Assembly: GCA_019420525.1 (NCBI GenBank)
Contig: JAHZHA010000013.1
Location: 1 to 51,867, forward strand
Source of the DNA: Bacillota bacterium
Lineage (GTDB): Bacteria; Bacillota; Clostridia; Peptostreptococcales; Anaerovoracaceae
DNA length: 51,867 bases
Direction of reading: 5' to 3'
How positions within the stretch are numbered: position 1 is the stretch's first letter; every line of letters starts with the position of its first letter. Below are positions 7,752 through 15,195 of this stretch, piece by piece. The notes under the pieces are model-generated. The model was not told where the DNA came from. It did not search any database and saw only the letters and a program-made list of their open reading frames with translations. The translations under genes and the position numbers were made by a program.

Positions 7752-9295
7752 ATATAAAAGAAGCAAAAGACGAAATCCAGCGTGCGATCACGTCGTATCT
7801 GATGAAAGACGAATTCGGCGAATATCGCATCAGCCGTGTCAGACAGAGACCGATCCTGCTGATCGGAGATCCGGGTATCGGAAAGACGGCCATCATGGAG
7901 CAGATCACTCAGGAACTGGGCATCGGCCTCGTCTCTTATTCCATGACGCATCACACCAGACAGAGCGCCATCGGTCTGCCGAAGATCGAAAAGAAGATGT
8001 ACGACGGCCACGAGTATATGGTCTCCGAGTACACCATGAGCGAAATCATCTCATCTGTCTACGAATTCATGGAAAAGACGGGATTGAAAGAGGGAATCCT
8101 CTTCCTGGACGAAATCAACTGTGTGTCAGAGACTCTTGCTCCGGCCATGCTTCAGTTCCTCCAGTATAAGACTTTCGGAAAACACGAAGTTCCCGACGGC
8201 TGGATCATCGCCACCGCCGGAAACCCGCCGGAACACAATAAATCGGTAAGGGAATTCGATATCGTAACCCTCGACCGTGTGAAGAAAATCGTCGTGGAAC
8301 CGGATTACGGCGTCTGGAAAGAATACGCGTACAAAAAAGGCATTCACGCGGCCATCACCACGTATCTCGATATCAAGAAGAACGATTTCTACCGCATCGA
8401 AAACACCATCGACGGCGCTCAGTTCATGACAGCCAGAGGCTGGGAAGACCTGTCCACCATGATCCGCCTCTACGAAGAGCAGGGATATACCGTTGATGAA
8501 AACCTCATCGGCCAGTATGTGCAGCATGACAAAGTGGCAAAGGAATTCGCCATTTATTACGACCTGTACAACAAATACAAGTCGGATTATCAGATCCAGA
8601 ATATACTCAACGGCACGTATCCCGAGGAAATCCGGGAGAGAGCAGAGGCTGCCAGATTCGACGAGCGCCTGACTCTCATCGGTCTCCTGCTGGAAGCCGT
8701 CACGGAGAGAGTCAGAGAAGACATCGAAACGGAAGATTACGTGACCGAGCTGCACAAGCTCCTTCAGGAACTGAAGATCGTCTGTCAGAGAGCCGATCCG
8801 AAGAGAGAAAACATCGACACGATCCTGGGCAAATATATCGTGGCCCGCACGGCATCCTACCGGGAGGAAAAGCGGAGCACCGTTCTCTCCTCCGAGAGAG
8901 AGACGATTCTCAGAAAGGTAATTCTCTCTATCGAGGGCTACAAGAACGCTCTCATGAAAGAAGGAATCACAGGTCTGCAGGAGGGCTTCGAGTTTATCAA
9001 AGAGACCTTCGCCCGGACAGTTGCGGACATGAAACAGCATCTCTCGGATTCCCAGTTCGCGTTGGAAAATATGTTCCTCTTCATCGAAGATGTCTTCGGC
9101 AGCGGACAGGAGATGCTGGTGGTAGTCACCGAGCTCACCGTCAACTATTACTCCGCGAAGTTCATCAGCCGCTACGGCTGCGAGAAATACTTCGAGCACA
9201 ACAAGGAACTTCTGGTCTACGAGAGACAGCAGGAACTCCTGTCGGAGATCATGCTTCTCAACGATGCAGACGAAATCGACCTGTCGATTCTGTAA
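7748..9295 (+). CDS. MoxR-family AAA+ ATPase
   Basis: A 515-residue ATPase. Walker A is 'GDPGIGKT' (40-47), Walker B is 'ILFLDE' (117-122), and sensor 1 lies in 'WIIATAGNPPEHN'. The AAA+ module occupies about the first 300 residues. The remaining 200 residues are long, charged helices with no recognised domain. MoxR ATPases act as chaperones that insert cofactors or remodel complexes, together with a VWA-domain partner. That partner is the gene immediately upstream, and the two reading frames overlap by four bases, indicating coupled translation. The operon ends at a strong terminator 40 bases downstream. The client is not identifiable from the window. The nearest other genes are iron uptake genes, but they have their own promoter. 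Confidence 0.9.
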   Translation: MNIKEAKDEIQRAITSYLMKDEFGEYRISRVRQRPILLIGDPGIGKTAIMEQITQELGIGLVSYSMTHHTRQSAIGLPKIEKKMYDGHEYMVSEYTMSEIISSVYEFMEKTGLKEGILFLDEINCVSETLAPAMLQFLQYKTFGKHEVPDGWIIATAGNPPEHNKSVREFDIVTLDRVKKIVVEPDYGVWKEYAYKKGIHAAITTYLDIKKNDFYRIENTIDGAQFMTARGWEDLSTMIRLYEEQGYTVDENLIGQYVQHDKVAKEFAIYYDLYNKYKSDYQIQNILNGTYPEEIRERAEAARFDERLTLIGLLLEAVTERVREDIETEDYVTELHKLLQELKIVCQRADPKRENIDTILGKYIVARTASYREEKRSTVLSSERETILRKVILSIEGYKNALMKEGITGLQEGFEFIKETFARTVADMKQHLSDSQFALENMFLFIEDVFGSGQEMLVVVTELTVNYYSAKFISRYGCEKYFEHNKELLVYERQQELLSEIMLLNDADEIDLSIL

Positions 9296-9336
9296 GGAGA
9301 CAGGGTACGGTCAGAAAAATCGAAACAAAGAGCACA

Positions 9337-9377
9337 AAACTCCCTTCACCGTTATTTACGGTGGGGGAGTTTTTTTG
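9337..9377 (+). terminator. Rho-independent terminator after moxR
   Basis: A GC-rich two-part stem (AACTCCC and CACCGT pairing with ACGGTG and GGGAGTT around a TATTT loop) is followed by seven or more T residues at 9371-9376. It ends the LRR-VWA-MoxR operon. Confidence 0.92.
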
Positions 9378-9391
9378 CAGCCTTTATGAGA

Positions 9392-9420
9392 TTGACGGAA
9401 AACAGCCTTGATGATATAAT
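9392..9420 (+). promoter_or_regulatory. Sigma-A promoter of the iron ABC operon
   Basis: TTGACG (9392-9397), 17 bases and TATAAT (9415-9420) make a near-consensus promoter directly after the previous terminator. It leaves a leader of about 180 bases before the binding-protein start. The leader contains an A/T-rich stretch at 9461-9495 with ATAAT/ATTAT half-sites that could bind a Fur- or DtxR-type repressor, but no clean operator could be defined. Confidence 0.8.
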
Positions 9421-9438
9421 GCAGGGTGTTTATATCAG

Positions 9439-9533
9439 TTTTGTTTTGTTTTGTTTGTAAATAATGCTAATATATTAAAAATGATATTATCGTTTTACAT
9501 AAATAAATAATAATAAATAATAATAAATATATT
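9439..9533. repeat. AT-rich leader with short tandem repeats
   Basis: Three copies of TTTTG (9439-9453) are followed, after an AT-rich stretch, by two perfect copies of the 10-base unit AAATAATAAT (9505-9524) and a degenerate third. The 10-base period is in phase with the DNA helix, so intrinsic curvature is plausible. The tract lies in the leader between the promoter at 9392 and the gene at 9605. No gene or terminator is seen in 9421-9600. Confidence 0.6.
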
Positions 9534-9604
9534 ATTTAGATTAAACAAATCTGGTAAAAACAGATCAGAAAGAATTTCATTCAGTACCAGTATCGGAGGT
9601 CATT

Positions 9605-10717
9605 ATGAAAAAGAAAATTTGTCTATTACTCGTGTTAATTCTGACGATCTGTATGGTTACGGGCTGTTCGGGCGGAAAAGATCAGGATGCGGAGGGATCC
9701 TCTTCCGCAGAGTCGGCGTCAGTGGAAAAGAAAACCGTGGAGCTGACGGATCAGAACGGGCGGAAAGTCACCGTGGAGTATCCGGTGGAACGCATTGCCT
9801 GTATGCAGCACCATTCTCTTGATATCCTGACTCAGCTGGGTGCACAGGATAAAATCGTATGTACGGAAGATAAATGGATGAGCGATCTGGGAAGTTATAT
9901 GACGGACGTATTCACGGGAATCGAAGAACTGCCGACTACGGGTACTCTGAGCGATCCTAATGTAGAAGCCATCGCGGCACTCAATCCGGATGTCGTCATC
10001 CTGGCGGCTCAGTGCAACGAGAGCGCTATCGCTCAGTTTGAGGAACTTGGAATTCCCGCTATCGTAGTGAGCCTGAGAGGCGAAGGCAAGCAGGCGGAAG
10101 CGCAGAATCCGAATCTCAGTGACGCGGATTCCGCATATACGGAAGGGCTGCAGTGGGCAGTAGAGACCCTGGGCATGCTCTCCGGCAAAGAAGAAAAAGC
10201 TCAGGAACTCTGGAACTTCGCCATGGAATCCCGCGACTACGTGGAAGAACAGCTCAGCGACGTAGCGTATTCCGAACGTGTAAAGGTATTTATCGCCAAT
10301 GAGAACAATCAGACATACGGCGACGACAAGTACGTGGGCTGTATGCTGCTGAGAGCCGGCGGCATCAATGTGGCGGCAGAGGATATCTCGGGTTATAAGG
10401 AATACAGCCTGGAACAGCTGTACAACTGGGACCCGGAAATTATAATCGTTCAGGACCGTTACCCTGAAGTTTACGAACAGATCACCACCGACGAAAAATA
10501 TAAAGAACTGACTGCCGTAAAGAACGGAAAAGTGATTCTGGCGCCTTACTGGACGAAGCCTTTCGGAAATCCGGACACCGATTCCGTGGCTCTGGGCGAA
10601 CTGTGGATGGCACATCAGTTCTATCCGGACAAGATAAGCGCGGATTACGTGGAAGAGAGAGCCCAGGAATTCTACAGCACTTTCTACGGCGTTGACTTTA
10701 CGGGAAGTGTCGAATAG
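9605..10717 (+). CDS. Iron-complex ABC transporter substrate-binding lipoprotein
   Basis: A 370-residue extracellular lipoprotein with a lipid-attachment signal: a lysine-rich start, a hydrophobic core and the lipobox 'MVTGC' with the modified cysteine at residue 21. A Ser/Glu/Lys linker follows (about 24-43). The rest is the helical-backbone periplasmic-binding fold of ferric-siderophore/haem/cobalamin binders, with 'VERIACMQHHSLDILTQLGA', 'NPDVVILAAQ' and, in lobe two, 'NWDPEIIIVQDRYP' and 'NGKVILAPYWTKP'. It is the first gene of a three-gene importer with a FecCD permease and an ATPase. Ribosome site CGGAGG. The ligand is not determined by sequence. Iron regulation is likely but not proven. 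Confidence 0.9.
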   Translation: MKKKICLLLVLILTICMVTGCSGGKDQDAEGSSSAESASVEKKTVELTDQNGRKVTVEYPVERIACMQHHSLDILTQLGAQDKIVCTEDKWMSDLGSYMTDVFTGIEELPTTGTLSDPNVEAIAALNPDVVILAAQCNESAIAQFEELGIPAIVVSLRGEGKQAEAQNPNLSDADSAYTEGLQWAVETLGMLSGKEEKAQELWNFAMESRDYVEEQLSDVAYSERVKVFIANENNQTYGDDKYVGCMLLRAGGINVAAEDISGYKEYSLEQLYNWDPEIIIVQDRYPEVYEQITTDEKYKELTAVKNGKVILAPYWTKPFGNPDTDSVALGELWMAHQFYPDKISADYVEERAQEFYSTFYGVDFTGSVE

Positions 10718-10721
10718 AAAT

Positions 10722-11735
10722 ATGGAAAAGAATCTTTATAAACGCTTTTTTTTCATCGCGGTTCTCGTGGCACTGCCGGTGATCTTCATTCTCGTCTCCA
10801 TGATGATGGGTTCTTACCATACATCGCCGGGAGAGATCTTCCGGATTTTTGCGGAAAAAATCACGGGAAAAGATATGGGAGTCGACGAAAAGACGGCGAA
10901 CCTCTTCTGGACGATCCGGTTTCCGCGGGTGGTGGCGGCTTGTCTGGGCGGAGCCGGTCTCTCCCTTTCGGGAGCTGTATTCCAGTCGATGTTCAAGAAT
11001 CCATTAGCTTCCCCTTATACTCTGGGCGTATCCAACGGAGCCGGATTCGGAGCGGCTCTCGGCATCGTCCTGTCTCTGGGCACCGTGGGCGTCCAGGGTC
11101 TGTCGGCCTGCTTCGGACTGGCGTCCATCGGCATCACATTTCTGCTGGCGTCGAGAAGCAAAAGCGGTTCCACCACGCTGATTCTGGCGGGCATGCTGGT
11201 CAGCGCTCTCTTTTCATCTCTGGTGGCTCTGCTGAAGTTTATGGCTGACCCTTTCGAAAAACTGCCTCAGATCGTCTTCTGGCTCATGGGCAGCTTCAGC
11301 GGCAGCAGTCAGGAAAAAGTACTGTATATCCTGCCGGTGTACGTCATCGCATTCGTGCTGATCTGGCTGTATCGCTGGAAGATCAATGTCATGAGCATGG
11401 GAGACCAGGAAGCCGCTTCCTACGGCGTCAATGTGAAGACTGACCGCCTTGTGGTCATCCTGGCGGCCAGCGTCCTGACGTCTATGGTGGTGAGCATTTC
11501 AGGCATCATCAGCTGGGTGGGAATCGTCGTTCCTCATCTGGCAAGAATGATCGTGGGGCCTGATTTCCGGAAGATCTGTCCGGTCAGCGTTTCTCTGGGA
11601 ATCTGTTATCTCCTTCTGATCGACGGCTTCTGCCGGGCGGTCAGCACGGCGGAGATACCGATCGGCGTCGTCACAGGCATCATCGGCGCACCGCTGTTTA
11701 TGTACTTTATCATGAAGAAAAAGGTGGATTGGTAA
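10722..11735 (+). CDS. FecCD-family ABC permease for iron complexes
   Basis: A 337-residue integral membrane permease of the BtuC/FhuB/FecCD family, which forms a dimer of about ten-helix subunits that passes siderophore, haem or cobalamin. Typical family blocks are 'RFPRVVAACLGGAGLSLSGA', 'NPLASPYTLGVSNGAGFGAA', 'WLMGSFSG' and 'GIISWVGIVVPHLARMIVGP', the last being the ATPase coupling region. I chose the ATG at 10722, four bases after the binding-protein stop. An in-frame TTG at 10692 would overlap that gene. The only ribosome-site candidate, GGGAAGTG, lies about 13 bases upstream, so translation is probably coupled. The stop overlaps the ATPase start (TAATG). Confidence 0.93.
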   Translation: MEKNLYKRFFFIAVLVALPVIFILVSMMMGSYHTSPGEIFRIFAEKITGKDMGVDEKTANLFWTIRFPRVVAACLGGAGLSLSGAVFQSMFKNPLASPYTLGVSNGAGFGAALGIVLSLGTVGVQGLSACFGLASIGITFLLASRSKSGSTTLILAGMLVSALFSSLVALLKFMADPFEKLPQIVFWLMGSFSGSSQEKVLYILPVYVIAFVLIWLYRWKINVMSMGDQEAASYGVNVKTDRLVVILAASVLTSMVVSISGIISWVGIVVPHLARMIVGPDFRKICPVSVSLGICYLLLIDGFCRAVSTAEIPIGVVTGIIGAPLFMYFIMKKKVDW

Positions 11736-12499
11736 TGAGATTAGAAGTAAAAGATATCTCGTTTGGGTACAGCGAGGAAAGAATGATCTTTCAGGATCTG
11801 ACTTTTTCCTACGAGACGCCCCAGACCATGTGCATCCTGGGGTCTAACGGCACCGGAAAAAGCACGCTGCTGAAATGTCTCCTGGGCCAGAACCGAATCC
11901 ATAAAGGCAGCATACAGATCGACGGAAAAGAAGTATCCCGCTACCGGCCCCGGGAACTGGCGCGGAAGGTGGCATACCTGCCTCAGTCGCACATGCCGTC
12001 GTTCTCCTTTCCGGTGATCGACGTGGTGATGATGGGCCGTACCTCAAGGATCGGATATTTCGCCAGCCCGGGAAAAGAAGACCGGCGCATCGCCGAAGAA
12101 AAACTGGAATATCTCAACATAGCCCATCTGTCGGAAAAGCCGTATACGGCCCTTTCGGGGGGCGAACGGCAGATGGTTATGATCGCTTCGGCCATGGCTC
12201 AGGAACCGGAGCTGATCATCCTGGACGAACCGACTTCCCATCTGGACTTCGGAAACCAGTTCCGGTTCGTCCGGCTGGTGGAAAAGCTGGGAGAACTGGG
12301 CATGGGCGTCCTGATGACGACACATTTTCCCGATCACGCTCTCTATCTGGACTGCGATACCGTAATCCTGAACAAAGGAGGAATCATCGCTTCCGGAAGA
12401 GCGAAAGATGTGATTAACGATGAAAATATGTCGACGATCTATCGTCTGAAGACACGTATCGTGGAAATCGACGGCAGAGAGATCTGTGTACCGTTTTAA
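11735..12499 (+). CDS. FepC-type ABC transporter ATP-binding protein
   Basis: A 254-residue cytoplasmic ATPase that energises the permease encoded just upstream. It shows Walker A 'GSNGTGKST', the Q-loop in 'VAYLPQSHMPSF', signature 'LSGGERQMVMIASAMAQEPE', Walker B 'LIILDEPTSHLD' and the switch histidine in 'TTHFPDHAL'. The ATG at 11735 overlaps the permease stop by one base and has AAGGTGG at 11720-11726. An upstream in-frame TTG at 11729 is less likely. It is the last gene of the operon, followed by a terminator. Confidence 0.94.
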   Translation: MRLEVKDISFGYSEERMIFQDLTFSYETPQTMCILGSNGTGKSTLLKCLLGQNRIHKGSIQIDGKEVSRYRPRELARKVAYLPQSHMPSFSFPVIDVVMMGRTSRIGYFASPGKEDRRIAEEKLEYLNIAHLSEKPYTALSGGERQMVMIASAMAQEPELIILDEPTSHLDFGNQFRFVRLVEKLGELGMGVLMTTHFPDHALYLDCDTVILNKGGIIASGRAKDVINDENMSTIYRLKTRIVEIDGREICVPF

Positions 12500-12546
12500 A
12501 AGGTGCAGCGGTTTACGTCTGAGAATGAGAAAATGTAAAAAAAGAG

Positions 12547-12586
12547 ACAGCGGAAACATCTGAAGACAGGCGTTTTCGCTGTTTTT
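12547..12586 (+). terminator. Terminator after the iron ABC operon
   Basis: An 11-bp stem (12547-12557 with 12572-12582, one G-U pair) is followed by TTTTT. It separates the importer from the small-protein cluster that follows. Confidence 0.82.
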
Positions 12587-12711
12587 GTGTACATTGATAT
12601 TACAGATAAATCTTTTATCTTTCTATATAATTTTCAGAGTTATTCAATATTTATGATATAATTAAAATATTAAAAAGTTCTGTTTTCGGATTACAACAAG
12701 GGGGAGATGAA

Positions 12712-12822
12712 ATGTTTAAATTTGGATTGCTGCATATCGCGCTGAATATCGGATTGCTGGTTCTGATCATCGTACTGCTATGTATGGGTATGGCGGCATT
12801 ATGGAAATATCTGAGAAAATAG
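12712..12822 (+). CDS. Small single-span membrane protein, 36 residues
   Basis: This short reading frame starts with ATG at 12712 behind a very strong AAGGGGGAG site (12698-12706, 5-6 bases of spacing) and ends with TAG at 12820-12822. The product is a start MFKFG, one hydrophobic helix of about 25 residues rich in Leu/Ile/Val, then a basic end 'WKYLRK'. That is the layout of a membrane-inserted peptide with the C-terminus probably inside. It belongs to no family I recognise. It lies upstream of, and probably in the same transcript as, the duplicated membrane proteins at 12924 and 13474. An AT-rich stretch without genes precedes it (12590-12690), with a -10-like TATAAT at 12657-12662 but no clear -35. 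Confidence 0.6.
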   Translation: MFKFGLLHIALNIGLLVLIIVLLCMGMAALWKYLRK

Positions 12823-12923
12823 GGAGAGGACGAAAGGAATCGTAAAAGACAAAATATTAAGTCGTCTGCTGTTTCAGAAAAGAACGGAATATTTTTACAA
12901 TCTAATAACAGAAGGGAGCAGAG

Positions 12924-13448
12924 ATGAAGAAGACAAAGGCAGGTATTGTATTATATGGATTTCTGGCAGCTGTACTGATTATTGCGGCGGCAGCAGCATT
13001 GTTTTTTGGAATTCAAAAGATAGAAAATAAAGGCGCTGAAATGGGAGTTCTCAGAGATGATATCTATTATTTCAAATCAGGGAACGACTTTTATCTGTGG
13101 ACAGAAGGAAAGGGAGCAGAGAAAATTCAGCAGCCTGAGAAAAAGAGGGCTGTACACATTTCTCAAGGTGTCATTTATCTGGAAGATGACGATGGGAAAG
13201 AGGGAAATCTTTATTTCCGTCCGGAGAGCGGCGGGGATGCAGATCCGGAGGGAAAGGAAATTCTTCTGATGGAAAATACGAATATGGAATATCTTATCTT
13301 TGATGAAAACGGCCAGAGTGATTATCTCATCGGCTGGGCATCCAAATATCGGGAAGAAAGAGTAAATACCACGTTAATCTGGAGATTATTATTTGACGAA
13401 GACCGAAGCGTTGTTACAGGTGTGGAATTGATCGATAAACTGCAGTAA
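12924..13448 (+). CDS. Membrane-anchored protein of unknown function, tandem copy 1
   Basis: A 174-residue protein with one N-terminal membrane span (about residues 8-32, 'GIVLYGFLAAVLIIAAAAAL') and an extracytoplasmic domain of about 140 residues. That domain contains 'DDIYYFKSGNDFYLWTEG' and ends in 'LLFDEDRSVVTGVELID'. The same blocks, in the same order, occur in the next gene, so the pair arose by tandem duplication. The 'YYF...YLWTE' segment looks like a beta-strand repeat, similar to proteins that display residues on extracellular sheets. I do not recognise the family. Ribosome site AAGGGAG. It is 101 bases after the 36-residue peptide gene and 25 bases before its paralogue. Confidence 0.78.
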   Translation: MKKTKAGIVLYGFLAAVLIIAAAAALFFGIQKIENKGAEMGVLRDDIYYFKSGNDFYLWTEGKGAEKIQQPEKKRAVHISQGVIYLEDDDGKEGNLYFRPESGGDADPEGKEILLMENTNMEYLIFDENGQSDYLIGWASKYREERVNTTLIWRLLFDEDRSVVTGVELIDKLQ

Positions 13449-13473
13449 TATTTCTGTAAAAGGGGGACTTTAA

Positions 13474-14040
13474 TTGGATAAATCAGAAAAAAGAGACAGA
13501 GGCCTGATGTGGAAACTATCGTGGGCAGCTCTTTTTGTGATTGCTGTGATAGCCGTGTATTTTCTCATCAGCGTCTGGTATGATGTATGCATCGATGGCC
13601 GTTCGTCGACGGGCATTTTTGATGACGGCGTTTACTATTTTGAAGCGGAAAATAATGTATATCGATGGACAGAAAGTGAAGGGAAGCGGAAAGATTCCGG
13701 AGCCGGTGCGGAAATACTGGAGAATATGAAGGAGCGCGATCTCCGGACGGCCGGGGCGAAGTATGGATTCTTTACTGTAGAGATGCAAGAAGGAACGGAG
13801 ATTCCAGTATATAATCTGTACTGGCAGAAAGAACAGGACTCTCAGCGGATGCTCCTGCTGCAAAGCAGCGATGCCCGTACGGTTGTCAGCGATGAGAATT
13901 ATCTGATGGTTCATACCGACCGGTATCAGGAAAAACGTCAGGGGAAGACTTCCTGCTATCAGATTCTATATGACGAAGATGAGAAATCTGTTACCGGACT
14001 GCGACTGATAGACGTGATTTATACTTTAAAGAAAAAATAA
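13474..14040 (+). CDS. Membrane-anchored protein of unknown function, tandem copy 2
   Basis: A 188-residue paralogue of the preceding protein. It has an N-terminal membrane span (about residues 17-35) and an outside domain with 'DDGVYYFEAENNVYRWTES', which aligns with 'DDIYYFKSGNDFYLWTEG' of copy 1. Its end, 'ILYDEDEKSVTGLRLID', matches the end of copy 1. The middle parts are strongly diverged. The start is probably the TTG at 13474, because AGGGGGAC (13461-13468) is placed correctly for it. The first ATG is at 13507 and would remove part of the charged lead. The gene is followed by a bidirectional terminator. Function unknown. Confidence 0.78.
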   Translation: MDKSEKRDRGLMWKLSWAALFVIAVIAVYFLISVWYDVCIDGRSSTGIFDDGVYYFEAENNVYRWTESEGKRKDSGAGAEILENMKERDLRTAGAKYGFFTVEMQEGTEIPVYNLYWQKEQDSQRMLLLQSSDARTVVSDENYLMVHTDRYQEKRQGKTSCYQILYDEDEKSVTGLRLIDVIYTLKKK

Positions 14041-14052
14041 CGGAAAACAGAA

Positions 14053-14095
14053 ATATAGCCGTGATGTCGTTGCCGGCATCACGGCTATATTTTTT
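14053..14095. terminator. Bidirectional terminator between convergent genes
   Basis: A perfect 14-bp stem (14053-14066 with 14077-14090) has a 10-base loop. It is followed by T residues on the plus strand, with A residues upstream to serve the minus-strand DMT gene, whose stop codon lies in the T run. Confidence 0.9.
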
Positions 14096-15008
14096 ATTTG
14101 TCGGCGTTCTTTTTCGCACTGACCAGATTAAAGGAGACCGTACCTGCCAGAATTGCAATGATACCGATGAAGTGGTACCAGTAGAACGGTTCGCTGAGGA
14201 ATATAGTTCCGGCCAGAACGCTGACGATGGTGCCCACGTTGTTGAACAGACCCACGTGAACCGCCGGAAGTGTTTTCAGGGCGTAGGCGGAAAGCAGAGA
14301 TGTTACTAAAGAAGAGAGTACGCCAAGGAAGAATATGGTGATCAGAAATGTCACGTCAGTAAACGGGCTGAAGAAGACACTCAGCGTACCCGCAGTTCCA
14401 TGGCGGGCTACAGCGATAATATTAAAGAATAGAAAGCCCATGATATTCATGGCGCAGGCGATGGTGAAAGGCGAGTAATCGGATGCAAGTCTGCGCACTA
14501 ATACGTTATACAGAGCCAGCGCTACTGCGGAGATGAGTATCATCAAAAATCCTGTGAAGCTGTAATTACTGAGATGAAATCCATTCATCAGGTTGATGAA
14601 AATCACACCGGTGATGGACAGGATCATGAAAACCGCCTGAATGCCCCGTATTTTTTCTTTCAGAAGAATACCCGCGATGATCAGCGTAAGAATCGGTACT
14701 ACTGCATAGATGATGCCGGCTTCCGAAGATGAGACCTGTGTCATTCCCAGAGTCTGGAAGAAAAAGAATACTACAGGATAGGCAATACCATAAGGTAGAA
14801 TTTTTATGAAATCCCCCGGACGCATGGATACGCTGCCCCGACGGAAAAAAGAAAATATCAGGACAGACAGAGCTGCCAGCGTGAACCGGTGCGCCAGCAG
14901 ATCGAAAGTGTCAGCACTTCGCAGCGCGATCTTAAGCGCGAGGAAAGAGAAACCTGTAATCAGTGCCTGAAATGTAATAGCCGTATAGGCTTTTGCTGTA
15001 TTATTCAT
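14094..15008 (-). CDS. EamA/DMT-family transporter
   Basis: A 304-residue membrane protein with about ten hydrophobic helices arranged as two EamA repeats. Typical blocks are 'AYTAITFQALITGFSFLALK' in repeat one, with 'AGIIYAVVPILTLIIAGILL' at its end, and 'ALKTLPAVHVGLFNNVGTIV' then 'FYWYHFIGIIAILAGTV' in repeat two. Members export amino acids, nucleobases or other metabolites by a drug/metabolite transporter mechanism, and the substrate cannot be predicted here. The start has a clear GGAGG seven to eight bases upstream on the minus strand. It is divergent from the SLH nucleotidase, with a 187-base spacer that must hold both promoters, although no strong consensus pair stood out there. Confidence 0.9.
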   Translation of the reverse strand: MNNTAKAYTAITFQALITGFSFLALKIALRSADTFDLLAHRFTLAALSVLIFSFFRRGSVSMRPGDFIKILPYGIAYPVVFFFFQTLGMTQVSSSEAGIIYAVVPILTLIIAGILLKEKIRGIQAVFMILSITGVIFINLMNGFHLSNYSFTGFLMILISAVALALYNVLVRRLASDYSPFTIACAMNIMGFLFFNIIAVARHGTAGTLSVFFSPFTDVTFLITIFFLGVLSSLVTSLLSAYALKTLPAVHVGLFNNVGTIVSVLAGTIFLSEPFYWYHFIGIIAILAGTVSFNLVSAKKNADK

Positions 15009-15195
15009 AAAAATGCCTCCTGAATTTTACTTTACTATCATTGTATTACATTTCTGTCTCTGCGTGGGGAAATGTCTGAAATTCGCAAAAGAAATATGAG
15101 ATTTTCTAATGTGATGGTTCGGAAAAAGGCAAAAGAATATGGTAATATATAGCTGTAATTTTTGAAGAAGGAAGAAACCGGAAGGAGATATTTCG

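Noticed and set aside
1..12499. The truncated binding protein at the start and the importer at 9605 as one operon
   Set aside because: They are separated by several unrelated units with terminators and promoters, and the two binding proteins differ in sequence.
12590..12690. Promoter for the small-protein cluster
   Set aside because: Two TATAAT-like hexamers (12626-12631 and 12657-12662) exist in AT-rich DNA, but neither has a -35 at acceptable spacing, so no promoter was called.
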